From Flavobacterium sp. HJ-32-4 (GTDB lineage Bacteria; Bacteroidota; Bacteroidia; Flavobacteriales; Flavobacteriaceae): 64,000 bases of DNA. The notes under the pieces are model-generated. The model saw only the letters and a program-made list of their open reading frames with translations, was not told the DNA's origin and did no database searches. The stretch spans positions 2,571,001 to 2,635,000 of the forward strand of contig NZ_CP092832.1 in NCBI RefSeq assembly GCF_022532105.1, written 5' to 3'. The translations under genes and the position numbers were made by a program. Shown here one piece after another: positions 1 to 9,004 of the stretch (positions are counted from its first letter, which is position 1; every line of letters begins with the position of its first letter).

Positions 1-813
1 CGTGATGCGATCGATGATGAGTGCTTTCGATACGGCGTCAACTTTTCGCGCGGCCAGATCAGTCGACACGACACCGGTGCTATTCCGGAACTGTTCGAAA
101 CGCGTTTGCGCATCCAGCCAAATACCGAATCCTGTACGGGCGCGGCCTTCGAGTTCAAACGATGTGCCGGTACCCCTTACGTCGAGGTCGGAAAACACCC
201 GCCGTGGTTTTGTGAGCGTTAATGTCAGACGGTAATCGATGGGGGCATTGGCGATATCATCCGTATTTTCATTGCTGTAGCGTACAAAATCGGATCCGTC
301 GAAACGGGCGGGTGCCAGGAAACAGTCGCGCAGGTAAAAACTGCCGGTGTTGCTGTAGCCAAAATGGGTAAAATCGTCGTTGGGAAGTTTGAGCAGATAC
401 CGCAAGGAAATCGTCACGCGACCACCGGCCGGCAGGGGAGCGGGGAGGGGTATTTCGATCACATCCGGATGCTCTTTTGACCTACGAAAGGAGACCGCCT
501 GTCCGGCTATCGTCACTGACAGTTCCGTCGAGCCGCGTTCACGGGCTTTAGACAGGTGGAAACTCCGCACGAACTCATTCGAGAACCGCCGCGCCAAAGG
601 TGTATCTTTTCCCGAGTAGGCGTGGTTCCAGTCGTTTACTACGATATACGTAAGCGTTTGTCCGGTCGTATTCTCGAAGTCCAGTTCCTGTTCTACCGCC
701 GCCGTATGTGCGTCCACGTCTATCACGGCTGAAAGCTGCGTGCGGTGTTGGGCCCAGGTTCCAATAGAGGATAGGGTACAGGCAAGCCACACATATAGAT
801 ACTGCTTTCTCAA
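1..813 (-). CDS. M1-family metallopeptidase-like secreted protein, C-terminal part outside window
   Basis: An open frame of 271 codons runs from a TTG at 813 off the left edge, so only the N-terminal part is seen. The product starts with a signal peptide (LRKQYLYVWLACTLSS, cleavage near TWAQ). The rest is a beta-rich domain with the motif VVNDWNHAYSGKDTPLARRF, which resembles the N-terminal domain of flavobacterial M1 aminopeptidase-like proteins. No in-frame ATG lies close upstream, which is why TTG is taken as the start. The zinc motif (HExxH) expected further on would lie outside the window, so peptidase activity cannot be judged. It is exported, probably to the periplasm. It could instead be a non-catalytic relative. 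Confidence 0.7.
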   Translation of the reverse strand, partial: MRKQYLYVWLACTLSSIGTWAQHRTQLSAVIDVDAHTAAVEQELDFENTTGQTLTYIVVNDWNHAYSGKDTPLARRFSNEFVRSFHLSKARERGSTELSVTIAGQAVSFRRSKEHPDVIEIPLPAPLPAGGRVTISLRYLLKLPNDDFTHFGYSNTGSFYLRDCFLAPARFDGSDFVRYSNENTDDIANAPIDYRLTLTLTKPRRVFSDLDVRGTGTSFELEGRARTGFGIWLDAQTRFEQFRNSTGVVSTDLAARKVDAVSKALIIDRIT

Positions 814-883
814 AACGACAAACTGACACTTGGAGGATGCGGATCCTCGTAAAAGGTTGGCTCGTGATAGGACGTCACGAACG

Positions 884-1612
884 TTAGAAGTTCGGGCTCA
901 GGGTGTACTTTTTGTAGAAATTGTCGAGTACCTCCACGACTTCTTCCTCTGTGTCGACGATACGGAACAGGTTCATGTCTTCGGGGCTGACCGTCCGAAA
1001 TTTCTCCACCAGTACTGATTGTACCCAATCGAGTAGGCCCTGCCAGTATTCCTTCCCAACCAGAATAACGGGGAATTTTGCCACTTTCTTCGTCTGGATC
1101 AGGGTCAACGCCTCGAACATCTCGTCGAGTGTGCCGAAGCCGCCGGGCATGACGACAAAGCCTTGGGAATACTTTACGAACATGACTTTACGCACGAAGA
1201 AATAATCGAAGTTCAGGTTTTTATCCCGGTCAATATAGGGGTTATAATGCTGCTCAAACGGCAGTTCGATGTTGAGTCCGACCGACGTGCCGCCGCCCTG
1301 ATGGGCCCCTTTGTTGCCGGCTTCCATGATACCCGGGCCGCCGCCGGTAATTACGCCGTAGCCCGCGGCGCTGATTTTATGCGCAATGCGCTCGGCTAAT
1401 TGATAGTAATGATCTTCTGGCTTGGTACGTGCCGATCCGAAAATCGAAACGCAGGGCCCGATCCGTCCCATGGTCTCAAAACCATTTACGAATTCGGCCA
1501 TAATCTTGAAAATCGCCCACGAATCGTTCGTGCGGATTTCCTGCCAGGTTTTTTGTTTCAATCGGTCACGAATGATTTTGTCTTCGTCGTTATCGAAATC
1601 TTCTAAACGCAT
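884..1612 (-). CDS. LOG family protein (TIGR00730 Rossmann fold, nucleotide phosphoribohydrolase-like)
   Basis: 242 residues. The two family signatures are clear: GGGPGIMEAGNKGA near residue 90 and PGGFGTLDE near 155, which form the nucleotide-binding and catalytic site of LOG/lysine-decarboxylase-like proteins. Family members hydrolyse nucleoside 5'-monophosphates (for example cytokinin ribotides or AMP) to base plus ribose 5-phosphate. The older name 'lysine decarboxylase' is a misannotation. There are no membrane segments, so it is cytosolic. The N-terminal extension of about 30 residues is normal for the longer bacterial LOG type. It stands between the peptidase fragment and uvrA on the same strand, separated from uvrA by a repeat-rich gap. 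Confidence 0.85.
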   Translation of the reverse strand: MRLEDFDNDEDKIIRDRLKQKTWQEIRTNDSWAIFKIMAEFVNGFETMGRIGPCVSIFGSARTKPEDHYYQLAERIAHKISAAGYGVITGGGPGIMEAGNKGAHQGGGTSVGLNIELPFEQHYNPYIDRDKNLNFDYFFVRKVMFVKYSQGFVVMPGGFGTLDEMFEALTLIQTKKVAKFPVILVGKEYWQGLLDWVQSVLVEKFRTVSPEDMNLFRIVDTEEEVVEVLDNFYKKYTLSPNF

Positions 1613-1624
1613 AGTTTGTAATTA

Positions 1625-1745
1625 ACAATGAACAATTAACAATGTACGATGAACAATGGTTGGGGGGGGCGCTTAACATCCAAAATTAAGAATCAGCCTC
1701 TATCCTGTTTCCTAACTCCTAATTCCTAATTCCTAATTTTCCGCC
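1625..1745. repeat. Degenerate simple repeats between LOG gene and uvrA
   Basis: Two short runs are visible: variants of AACAATTAACAATG at 1625-1657, and variants of CTAATTC at about 1709-1740. A G8 tract sits between them. The same kind of CTAACTC-like degenerate microsatellite recurs in other intergenic gaps of the window. Confidence 0.6.
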
Positions 1746-1754
1746 CAAACCCGG

Positions 1755-4589
1755 CTAAGATAACTCTTTTGTCAGAAAACGCGCCGTGTGGCTCTTTTTA
1801 TTTTTGGCTACCTGCTCGGGTGTTCCGACCGCCACCACCTGTCCGCCGCCTTTACCGCCTTCGGGTCCGATATCGATGATATGGTCGGCGAGTTTGATGA
1901 CGTCGAGATTGTGCTCGATGATGAGTACGGTGTTGCCTTTGTCGACGAGTTTGGTGATCACTTCCATCAACACCCGGATGTCTTCGAAGTGGAGACCGGT
2001 CGTAGGTTCGTCCAATATATAAAAGGTGTTACCGGTGTCTTTCTTGGCCAGTTCGCCGGCGAGCTTGATTCGTTGCGCCTCGCCACCTGATAGCGTGGTG
2101 CTTTGTTGTCCGAGGGTGATATAGCCCAGGCCGACATCCTGTATGGTTTTGATCTTTCGGTAGATTTTCGGGATGTTCTCGAAGAATGGTACCGCTTCGT
2201 CGACGGTCATATCCAATACATCCGAAATCGACTTGCCTTTGTAGCGGATCTCGAGCGTTTCGCGGTTGAAACGTCGGCCCTGGCAGGTCTCACATTCCAC
2301 GTAGACATCCGGCAGGAAATTCATCTCGATGGTACGCACACCCGAACCTTCGCAGGTTTCGCAACGGCCACCTTTGACATTGAAACTGAAACGTCCGGCT
2401 TTGTAGCCGCGTATCATACTTTCGGGCGTCATGGTGAACAGGTTCCGGATTTCAGAAAATACGTCCGTGTATGTGGCCGGATTCGAACGGGGCGTCCGCC
2501 CAATCGGGCTTTGGTCGATGTCGATGACTTTGTCAATATGTTCGAGTCCCTCGATTTTCTTATACGGCTGCGGCTTTTTCACCCCATTGAAGAAATGCTC
2601 GTTCAGGATGGGGTAAAGCGTTTCGTTGATCAACGTCGACTTTCCGCTGCCCGACACACCAGTTACGCAAATGAGGGTTCCGAGTGGTAGCTCAATGCTC
2701 ACATTTTTGAGGTTGTTCCCTGTCGCACCTGAAAGTTTGAGCTTTTTGCCATTTCCTTTCCGGCGTTCTTTCGGGATTTCGATTTTCATCGTGCCGTTCA
2801 GGTAGCGCGCGGTCATGGTATCACCCGACAACAGTTCCTTGGGTGTGCCGGCACTGATGATCTCGCCTCCGTATTTCCCGGCCTTGGGTCCGATGTCGAC
2901 CACGTAATCCGCGCGCTCGATCATGTCTTTGTCGTGTTCGACCACTAATATGGAGTTTCCGATGTCGCGTAACGATTCGAGTGAGGCGATGAGTTTTTCG
3001 TTATCACGTTGGTGGAGTCCGATACTCGGTTCGTCCAAGATATAAAGGACTCCCACGAGTTGCGACCCGATCTGTGTGGCCAGTCGGATGCGTTGGGCCT
3101 CGCCACCTGATAGCGTCCGGGAACCCCGTTCGAGTGCGAGGTAGTCGAGTCCGACATTCATCAGGAAGTCGAGTCGGTCGCGGATTTCCTTCACGATTTC
3201 CGTCCCGATGATTTTCTGTTTCTCTGTAAGGTGTGCGGGAAGATCGTGGAACCATGCCGTCAGGTCGGAGATGTCAAACGCCGACAGCTCCGCGATGTTT
3301 TGTCCGTTTACCCGAAAGTACAGCGCCTCTTTTCGAAGACGGCTTCCGTTGCAGACGGGGCACTTGATTTCGTCCATAAATTCCTTGGCCCATCGCCGTA
3401 TCGTCGACGATCCGCTTTCATCGTATTGGTTCCGGATGAATTCTGCAATCCCTTCAAATTCGATTTTATATTCCTTGGTAACGCCTAACGTCTTCGATTC
3501 GATGGCGAATTTATCGCGTCCGCCGTTGAGGATGATATCGATGGCTTCTTCCGAAATCTTTTCAATGGGATCCGTAATCTTGAATCCGAAACGCTCGCCG
3601 ATGATCTCCAATTGTTTGAATATCCAGGAGGGTTTGTATTCTCCTAACGGCGCAAAACCACCCTGTTTGATTGACAGTTTCGGGTTGGGGATGATCTTAT
3701 CCAGATTGATTTGGTTCACCGTCCCGAGTCCGCTGCAATGTTCGCAGGCACCCTTCGGTGAGTTGAAGGAAAAGAGGTTCGGTTCCGGGTTCGGGTAGGA
3801 GATACCGGTAGACGGGCACATGAGGTTCCGGCTGAAAAACCGAAGCGTATTGTCGTCCTGGTCGAGCACCATCATCACATTGTCGCCATGGTTCATCGCG
3901 ATGCCAATGCTGTCTGACAGGCGTTTGTCGACTTCGGCGCTGTCGTCGACGGCAATCCGGTCGATGACGATTTCGATGTCGTGGGTTTTGTACCGGTCGA
4001 GTTTCATCCCGGTGGTAATTTCCTTCAGTTCGCCGTCGATACGTACGCGCACGAAACCCTGTTTGGCGATCTGTATGAAGAGCTCACCGTAATGCCCTTT
4101 CCGTGCCCGCACGACTGGGGCCAGGATGTTGATGCGGCGGCCTGCAAACTGCGACAGGATGAGTTGTTTGATCTGTTCGTCACTATAACTCACCATTTTC
4201 TCGCCCGTGTTGTAACTGTAGGCGTCGCCCGCCCGGGCAAAGAGCAATCGTAGGAAGTCGTAGATTTCGGTAATAGTGCCCACGGTCGAACGCGGACTCC
4301 GGCTCGTCGTTTTCTGTTCAATAGCAATAACGGGTGAGAGTCCGTCAATCTTATCCACATCCGGACGTTCGAGTCCACCGAGGAACTGCCGGGCATAGGC
4401 CGAAAACGTCTCCACATAGCGGCGCTGTCCCTCCGCATAAATGGTATCGAAGGCCAGTGACGACTTGCCCGATCCCGAAAGGCCCGTAATCACGACCAAC
4501 TGGTCGCGCGGAATGGAAACGTCTATATTTTTGAGATTGTGGGCGCGGGCGCCTAGCACCTCTATGCAGTTATCGGTATCAGGTTTCAT
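1755..4589 (-). CDS. uvrA: Excinuclease ABC subunit A
   Basis: 944 residues, the usual UvrA length. UvrA dimers find bulky DNA lesions in nucleotide excision repair and load UvrB. Both ABC ATPase modules are intact. Walker A motifs are GLSGSGKSSLAFDT (near residue 38) and GVSGSGKSTLINET (near 640); signature motifs TLSGGEAQRIRLA and TLSGGEAQRIKLA are present. Zinc-binding cysteine pairs are seen in ACEHCSGLG, ECKPVCNGS-like sequence (KCPVCNGSRLR) and CETCEGSG...CETCQGRRF. The start is the ATG at 4589, followed by MKPDTDNCIEVLGARAHNLKN, the conserved N-terminus. It is monocistronic, with divergent transcription toward the CpxP-like gene. Confidence 0.98.
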   Translation of the reverse strand: MKPDTDNCIEVLGARAHNLKNIDVSIPRDQLVVITGLSGSGKSSLAFDTIYAEGQRRYVETFSAYARQFLGGLERPDVDKIDGLSPVIAIEQKTTSRSPRSTVGTITEIYDFLRLLFARAGDAYSYNTGEKMVSYSDEQIKQLILSQFAGRRINILAPVVRARKGHYGELFIQIAKQGFVRVRIDGELKEITTGMKLDRYKTHDIEIVIDRIAVDDSAEVDKRLSDSIGIAMNHGDNVMMVLDQDDNTLRFFSRNLMCPSTGISYPNPEPNLFSFNSPKGACEHCSGLGTVNQINLDKIIPNPKLSIKQGGFAPLGEYKPSWIFKQLEIIGERFGFKITDPIEKISEEAIDIILNGGRDKFAIESKTLGVTKEYKIEFEGIAEFIRNQYDESGSSTIRRWAKEFMDEIKCPVCNGSRLRKEALYFRVNGQNIAELSAFDISDLTAWFHDLPAHLTEKQKIIGTEIVKEIRDRLDFLMNVGLDYLALERGSRTLSGGEAQRIRLATQIGSQLVGVLYILDEPSIGLHQRDNEKLIASLESLRDIGNSILVVEHDKDMIERADYVVDIGPKAGKYGGEIISAGTPKELLSGDTMTARYLNGTMKIEIPKERRKGNGKKLKLSGATGNNLKNVSIELPLGTLICVTGVSGSGKSTLINETLYPILNEHFFNGVKKPQPYKKIEGLEHIDKVIDIDQSPIGRTPRSNPATYTDVFSEIRNLFTMTPESMIRGYKAGRFSFNVKGGRCETCEGSGVRTIEMNFLPDVYVECETCQGRRFNRETLEIRYKGKSISDVLDMTVDEAVPFFENIPKIYRKIKTIQDVGLGYITLGQQSTTLSGGEAQRIKLAGELAKKDTGNTFYILDEPTTGLHFEDIRVLMEVITKLVDKGNTVLIIEHNLDVIKLADHIIDIGPEGGKGGGQVVAVGTPEQVAKNKKSHTARFLTKELS

Positions 4590-4688
4590 AGCGAGGAAAA
4601 ACGAAGTGCAAAGGTACGGGTTTCACGGGTGAAAGTAAAGCCAGACGAAAGAAGGCTTTCAGGTGCTAAAGACTAAAAAAATGCTAAA

Positions 4689-4722
4689 TTTTGATGCTGC
4701 TTAAACCCCAATGGTAGATTTG
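4689..4722 (+). promoter_or_regulatory. Bacteroidota-type promoter for the CpxP-like gene
   Basis: A TTTTG at 4689-4693 (-33 element) and TAGATTTG at 4715-4722 (-7 element, consensus TAnnTTTG) are separated by 21 bases, as in flavobacterial sigma-A promoters. Transcription would begin about 28 bases before the ATG at 4757. Confidence 0.75.
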
Positions 4723-4756
4723 TATCTTAGAAGCAGAAATTAGAAAAACAATCATT

Positions 4757-5146
4757 ATGAAAAACGTCAGAACTGTTCTCGCTGCCTTCGCCGTTTTGTT
4801 TGCCGTTGCCGGCACGCAGGCGCAGGAACTTAAGAAAGCAACTCCTAACCGTGCTGCTATGAAAGCGGCCAAAGAAAGTGTGGATGCGGAGCTGAAACTC
4901 ACGCCTGAGCAAAAAACCAAAATGGATGCGATCCGTAAGAAGTATGTGGAAAAAGCACGTGACCTGAAAAGCAGTGAGCGTGAGGAGCGCCGCAAGCAGA
5001 TGATGGCGCTGCACGATGAACGTGATGCTGAAGTAAAAGCCATCCTTACGGAAGAACAATACAAAAAGTTCATCGAGTTCCGCAAGAAACGCAAGGAAGA
5101 GATAAAGGAAAAGATGGAGGAGAAGCGAAAAGAAAAGGTTAATTAA
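4757..5146 (+). CDS. Spy/CpxP-like periplasmic helical protein
   Basis: 129 residues. Residues 1-22 are a signal peptide ending VAGTQAQ. The mature part is lysine/glutamate-rich and helical, with two LTPEQ-type motifs: LTPEQKTKMDAIRKKY and LTEEQYKKFIEFRKKR. This pair of LTxxQ repeats is the mark of the Spy/CpxP family and the flavobacterial DUF4890-like proteins, which act as periplasmic chaperones or stress sensors. The highly charged tail (KEEIKEKMEEKRKEK) is typical of the flavobacterial version. It has its own promoter and a strong terminator, so it is a single-gene unit. The exact function is not known. Confidence 0.75.
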   Translation: MKNVRTVLAAFAVLFAVAGTQAQELKKATPNRAAMKAAKESVDAELKLTPEQKTKMDAIRKKYVEKARDLKSSEREERRKQMMALHDERDAEVKAILTEEQYKKFIEFRKKRKEEIKEKMEEKRKEKVN

Positions 5147-5152
5147 GAAGGA

Positions 5153-5177
5153 GCCGCTCGATTGAGCGGCTTTTTTT
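5153..5177 (+). terminator. Intrinsic terminator after the CpxP-like gene
   Basis: Perfect 7 bp stem GCCGCTC / GAGCGGC (5153-5159 and 5164-5170) with a 4-base loop, then seven T. It overlaps the end of the convergent SRPBCC gene. Confidence 0.9.
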
Positions 5178-5595
5178 ATGCAAGTTCGGCGACATATCGG
5201 CTAAATGAATCGAGTATGGCCTGCCAGCCCATTTTCTGCATCTCGCGTGGGTTTACGTTTTCGGGTTCGAACTCTTCGACGATTTCCGTTTCGTCCGCTA
5301 CTTCCGAAAAACGCACCGACACCCGTCGGCCATCATCGATGGTATACGCGAGATAGGTAGGCGCTTCTACGTCGGTGTAGGTTCCGCAAAAGGCAAACGA
5401 CACACTGCCGTCGCGGGCCGCCATAAGAAAGCGAAAGCGTCCTCCGACAACAGGATCGTTATCGGCTTCGGGGGTATGCCAATCCGGTGAGGCATTATTC
5501 CAATTGATAATGTCGGCAGGGCTGGTCCATCGTTTCCATACTTCCGTCAGTGAAGCAGGAGCGATGGTTGAAATACGAATAGGAGCGTTGTCCAT
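5176..5595 (-). CDS. SRPBCC (AHSA1-like) domain protein
   Basis: 139 residues from the ATG at 5595. The reading frame is open further upstream, but that extension is hydrophobic and unlike the family. The sequence runs through the START/SRPBCC ligand-binding fold: ASLTEVWKRWTSPADIINW near the N-terminus, GGRFRF in the middle, and GWQAILDSFSRYVAEL as the long C-terminal helix. Members of the AHSA1 group bind small hydrophobic ligands; no ligand can be deduced here. Cytosolic. It is convergent with the CpxP-like gene and divergent from the response regulator at 5743. Confidence 0.8.
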   Translation of the reverse strand: MDNAPIRISTIAPASLTEVWKRWTSPADIINWNNASPDWHTPEADNDPVVGGRFRFLMAARDGSVSFAFCGTYTDVEAPTYLAYTIDDGRRVSVRFSEVADETEIVEEFEPENVNPREMQKMGWQAILDSFSRYVAELA

Positions 5596-5742
5596 GGTAA
5601 AGAAAATAGGTTGGCGGAAATGTACAAAAAACATCCGATTCGAAAATCCTGTAACAACGTCGTAGAACCGTGTAAGGAGAAAATCCGTACATAATAGCAA
5701 ATTTGTAAAAGAACGGAAGCAAAACCCTGACGGACGTGAATC

Positions 5743-6186
5743 ATGTATGAAAGTGCCAACATCCGTATACTGCTTGCCGACGACGATGGTGACGACCGCT
5801 ATTTCTTTCGAACTGCATTGGAGGAAATGGACTTGACATCAGACTTTTCGACGGTGAAAGACGGACTCGATCTCATGGGGTATCTCCACAAGGCCGACGC
5901 ACTTCCGGATATTTTGTTCCTTGACCTGCATATGCCGAAGAAGTCGGGTTGGGAGTGCCTGCGCGACATTCGAAGCAGTCGGAAATTCGACACTGTCTGT
6001 ATCGCCATCTATTCGAATCTTGGTTCGGAGGAACAGGTTGAGGAGATACTTGACGAAGGCGCCAACATCTACTTCAATAAACCGGATGGGATGGAGGGCA
6101 TCAAGGAAATGATACGGCAGGTTATTCGGGTGTATCGCTATTACCCGAACCTGGGCGCCGATGAAGAAGCTTTCTTCTTCAGTTGA
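5743..6186 (+). CDS. Stand-alone response regulator (REC domain, Rcp1-like)
   Basis: 147 residues forming a single receiver domain with no output domain. The acidic pocket is in LLADDDGDD (residues 11-19), the phosphoacceptor Asp in LFLDLHMP (residue 62), the Thr/Ser position in IAIYSN, and the conserved Lys in YFNKPDG. The C-terminal helix is extended, as in Rcp1-type regulators that pair with hybrid or bacteriophytochrome kinases. No histidine kinase is next to it, so its partner is elsewhere. It is followed by strong hairpins, so it is likely monocistronic. Confidence 0.88.
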   Translation: MYESANIRILLADDDGDDRYFFRTALEEMDLTSDFSTVKDGLDLMGYLHKADALPDILFLDLHMPKKSGWECLRDIRSSRKFDTVCIAIYSNLGSEEQVEEILDEGANIYFNKPDGMEGIKEMIRQVIRVYRYYPNLGADEEAFFFS

Positions 6187-6219
6187 TTTTGGAATCATGT
6201 TTTGTTTTGTTTTAATACG

Positions 6220-6249
6220 CCGAAGCCCGGACACTTGTCCGGGCTTCGG
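6220..6249 (+). terminator. Terminator after the response regulator
   Basis: A 13 bp inverted repeat, CCGAAGCCCGGAC paired with GTCCGGGCTTCGG, with a 4-base loop, followed by a T-rich stretch. Confidence 0.75.
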
Positions 6250-6270
6250 TATTTTAGTCAGGACCAAAAA

Positions 6271-6296
6271 AAAGCGGAAGTATCTCCGCTTTTTTC
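6271..6296. terminator. Bidirectional terminator between converging units
   Basis: Stem AAAGCGGA / TCCGCTTT (6271-6278 and 6285-6292), flanked by A-run and T-run. It can end both the response regulator transcript and the minus-strand small-protein operon. Confidence 0.75.
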
Positions 6297-6302
6297 TCCT
6301 GG

Positions 6303-6569
6303 TTAACGAGCTACATCGTCTGGCCCGGTGCGTTGGTCAGGCTTTGTAGCCGCCGGATCCGCATCGTGGCGCTCGTCGGTGGTAAGTGAATCATCGTCGT
6401 CGTGACCGATAAGGGCATCGAGCGGTCCGGTGGGATCCGTCTTTTCGTCGGAGGCCGTACTTTCATTTTCCGCATCGAAGTCGCTGTTTTTGCCATATGG
6501 GTCCGAAGCCCCGAAATCGTGCCGGTTCTGGTTTTCCGTGTAGTCTTCACGGTTTTTGTCTGTGTGCAT
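6303..6569 (-). CDS. Small acidic disordered protein
   Basis: 88 residues from the ATG at 6569 (MHTDKNREDYTENQN). The longer in-frame start would run into the upstream small gene and gives an improbable His-rich lead. The protein is rich in Asp, Glu, Thr and Ser with no hydrophobic core (for example IGHDDDDSLTTDERHD), so it is probably disordered. Function unknown. It lies 11 bases after the stop of the small membrane protein gene at 6581 and probably shares its transcript. Confidence 0.5.
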   Translation of the reverse strand: MHTDKNREDYTENQNRHDFGASDPYGKNSDFDAENESTASDEKTDPTGPLDALIGHDDDDSLTTDERHDADPAATKPDQRTGPDDVAR

Positions 6570-6580
6570 ACGCGTGGTGT

Positions 6581-6697
6581 TTAGAACTGGCCCAACAGCC
6601 AGTAGATGATGACGAATACAATGATGGTGCCGAGGCATCCACCGCCGAGTTTTGAGGCGCCGTAGCCGGCGATGAGAGATTTGAAGAAGCCGTTCAT
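6581..6697 (-). CDS. Conserved small membrane protein, 38 residues
   Basis: A short ORF starting MNGFFKSLIAGYGASKLGGG, with one membrane helix (LGTIIVFVIIYWLLG) and ending GQF. Flavobacterial genomes commonly carry very similar 36-40 residue proteins, and the Gly-rich turn before a single helix is characteristic. Function unknown; it would sit in the inner membrane. It is the first gene of a two-gene minus-strand unit with the acidic protein at 6303-6569. Confidence 0.65.
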   Translation of the reverse strand: MNGFFKSLIAGYGASKLGGGCLGTIIVFVIIYWLLGQF

Positions 6698-6936
6698 GTG
6701 AAGGAGTGTTGAGTTAGAAGTTTTGCGTTTTGGGTTTTGAAACTTGACGTAAGTACATTCGTTATCAAATTTCTGGTTTGGAGGAATGTGTTGTGTTACA
6801 CATTTATAAGCCTATACTTATAAAATAACCAACGGTATTTCGGAAGTGTTTAGGGAATACTAAAATTTCACGAATTGCGAAGTGTTTTTGGGGATTAAGT
6901 GGTACATTAGAAGAAAGCCCAAGTACCCATTTTTCC

Positions 6937-8397
6937 ATGAGAATTTCCATCGTACGTAAAAACGTAAAGGTCAGTCCTGATTCACGGCGCGTCATCGCGC
7001 GCTTTTTCTTTAACGGCGAAGAACGGGCGGTGGCCCTGATCCAAAAAGTACTGGCGCTTCCGAAAGAGGAAGTGTTTCGGATTGTATCGCCCTTGCTGCA
7101 GGATTTTTCCCGTCGCCACCGTAACATTACCCATAAACTGTACCGTCATTGTGAGCGGGTGAAGCCGTATATCGAAATGGCCGGCGCGAAGCCCGACGCC
7201 CTTGATGAATTCACCCGTCTTTTGATCGGATCGTATTTCACACATGAATATTCGATTGAATCGGCGGCGTTTTTCAATCCATCCATCGTAGAAGATCCCG
7301 ACCAGTATAACCTGGAGGAAGGCCAACTGCGCGTCATCATCAGTTTCCGCGCGGTGGGAGAGGGGCACGTATCTTCTGTGGTGTTCCGACGTGCGGTGAT
7401 CGACCGGCATAACGATATACAGGTACAACCGGCCGGACTCTATATCGACGAAGCCGAACGGGTGCGCAATGCGGTCTACCAAAAGAAATTGTTTCTGAAG
7501 ATTGGCGCGGATGAGGGCATCAACAACGAGTTCCTGGATGCGGTCGATAAAAACCTGGGGGAAACGTTTGATTACGACGCATTGAAAAAGATTGTCCTGG
7601 CGGAGAAAGCGGAAACGAATGACCCGCAGATACTCGCCCAATACAACCTTATACTCGCATTGTCGGATAGTTACCGCAAAATCACCTTCTCGCGCGACAC
7701 CGACATCAGCGACCGCGTCATCTTTCCAATCTCCGATTTGGAAAGCAAAGGGATCGAAGACGCGCGGTTTGTCAAGTTTACCCGTGAAAACGGCGCCACG
7801 GTCTATTACGCCACGTACACAGCCTATGACGGCTACCACATCATGCCGAAGCTGCTGAAAACCTATGATTTCTATTCGTTTAAGACGAGTCCGCTCAACG
7901 GCGCCGGCGCCAAAAACAAAAACCTGGCGCTTTTTCCGCGTAAGATCCGTGGCAAATACTGCATGCTGTCGCGCATCGACGGCTGGAACAACTACATCAT
8001 GTATTCCGACAACATCAACGTGTGGGAAGACCCCATCCGGATCCAAACCCCTGAGCATCCGTGGGAGTTCGTGCAGATGGGGAATTGCGGCTCGCCCATC
8101 GAAACGCCGGATGGATGGTTGGTCGTGACCCACGCTGTCGGCCCGATGCGCCGCTACACCATCGGTGCGGCCTTACTCGACCTGGAAAACCCCGAAATCG
8201 AGATCGGCCGACTCAACGACCCCTTGATCACTCCCAACCCTGACGAGCGCGAAGGCTATGTGCCGAACGTCGTTTATTCCTGCGGTTCGATCATCCATAA
8301 TGGCGAACTGATCATTCCGTACGGCTTATCCGACCACAGTTCGTCGTTCGCGACGGTGAATTTGGAGGCGTTGATGGCGCGGTTGAAGGGGAATTAG
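6937..8397 (+). CDS. GH130-family glycoside phosphorylase/hydrolase-like protein
   Basis: 486 residues, cytosolic (no signal peptide). The C-terminal 300 residues show the five-bladed propeller pattern of GH130 (beta-mannoside phosphorylases and relatives): SKGIEDARFVKF, corresponding to the family EDPR motif, VYYATYTAYDG, and the repeated G-x-Y/N strand motifs up to NVVYSCGSI. Family members split beta-mannosides with phosphate, or hydrolyse them. The N-terminal 130 residues (RRHRNITHKLYRHCERVKPYIEMAG) are helical and characteristic of the longer GH130 subgroup. Substrate cannot be called. No other carbohydrate genes are adjacent. Confidence 0.75.
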   Translation: MRISIVRKNVKVSPDSRRVIARFFFNGEERAVALIQKVLALPKEEVFRIVSPLLQDFSRRHRNITHKLYRHCERVKPYIEMAGAKPDALDEFTRLLIGSYFTHEYSIESAAFFNPSIVEDPDQYNLEEGQLRVIISFRAVGEGHVSSVVFRRAVIDRHNDIQVQPAGLYIDEAERVRNAVYQKKLFLKIGADEGINNEFLDAVDKNLGETFDYDALKKIVLAEKAETNDPQILAQYNLILALSDSYRKITFSRDTDISDRVIFPISDLESKGIEDARFVKFTRENGATVYYATYTAYDGYHIMPKLLKTYDFYSFKTSPLNGAGAKNKNLALFPRKIRGKYCMLSRIDGWNNYIMYSDNINVWEDPIRIQTPEHPWEFVQMGNCGSPIETPDGWLVVTHAVGPMRRYTIGAALLDLENPEIEIGRLNDPLITPNPDEREGYVPNVVYSCGSIIHNGELIIPYGLSDHSSSFATVNLEALMARLKGN

Positions 8398-9000
8398 CGA
8401 ATGGGGGAATTAGCGAATTAGCGAATGGGATGTGTTCTTACGGGACGTGCAGGGGTCTGTTTGTAGTTTAAGGGTTTACTGATGAAGCAATTAGCGAATG
8501 GGATGCTTTCTCACGGGACGCGTAGGGGGCGGTTTGGAGTTTAAGTATTTACTAATGAAGGAATTAGCGAACGACGGAATTAGCGAATGGATGCGTTCTA
8601 ACCGGACTTGAATGGTTTGGGGTTTAGGAAAGAACTTGCGGCAATAGAAGATAGCAGACCCGAGAGGTACTTAGCCGCTGCGGGGTGAAGTGGCATGATG
8701 GTGTACATGGGGAAACTTCAGCGAACTGTGTCAGTTTTCCCGCCTGTGACCGATTCGGTATTCATTCCTTTCAATAAACACATCTTTGTCTAATTAGTTT
8801 ATTTTCTCATACGCCAATGAACCCATTTGCCAATTTGATAATTCCACCATTAACCCATTTTCCCATTCGCTAATTCTCGCTAGTTCTTCCACCAATCATT
8901 AGCGCTTATCCAGTTATTTTATTTTATCATACGCCAAAGAACCCATTCGCCAATTTGATAATTCCACCATTAACCCGTTTTCCCATTCGCTAATTCGCTA
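8398..9000. repeat. Block of tandem and inverted repeats, non-coding
   Basis: About 600 bases without a credible gene. The left part has three degenerate copies (starting about 8419, 8492 and 8578) of a unit opening TTAGCGAATGGGATG and containing TTTAAG...TTTACTGATGAAG. The right part has two copies of an 80-base unit exactly 120 bases apart (8796-8875 and 8916-8995) containing ATACGCCAA, CCAATTTGATAATTCCACC and CCCATTCGCTAATT. The end motif CATTCGCTAATT is the inverse of the AATTAGCGAATG of the left part, so the whole block can fold back on itself. Confidence 0.8.
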
Positions 9001-9004
9001 ATTA

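Noticed and set aside
6982..8133. A 383-codon open frame on the minus strand inside the GH130 gene
   Set aside because: It is opposite to a gene with clear family motifs. The translation is rich in His/Arg/Val without a domain, as usual for shadows in GC-rich DNA.
8398..9000. CRISPR array
   Set aside because: Repeat units are long (about 73-120 bases), degenerate and without unique spacers, and no cas genes are present.
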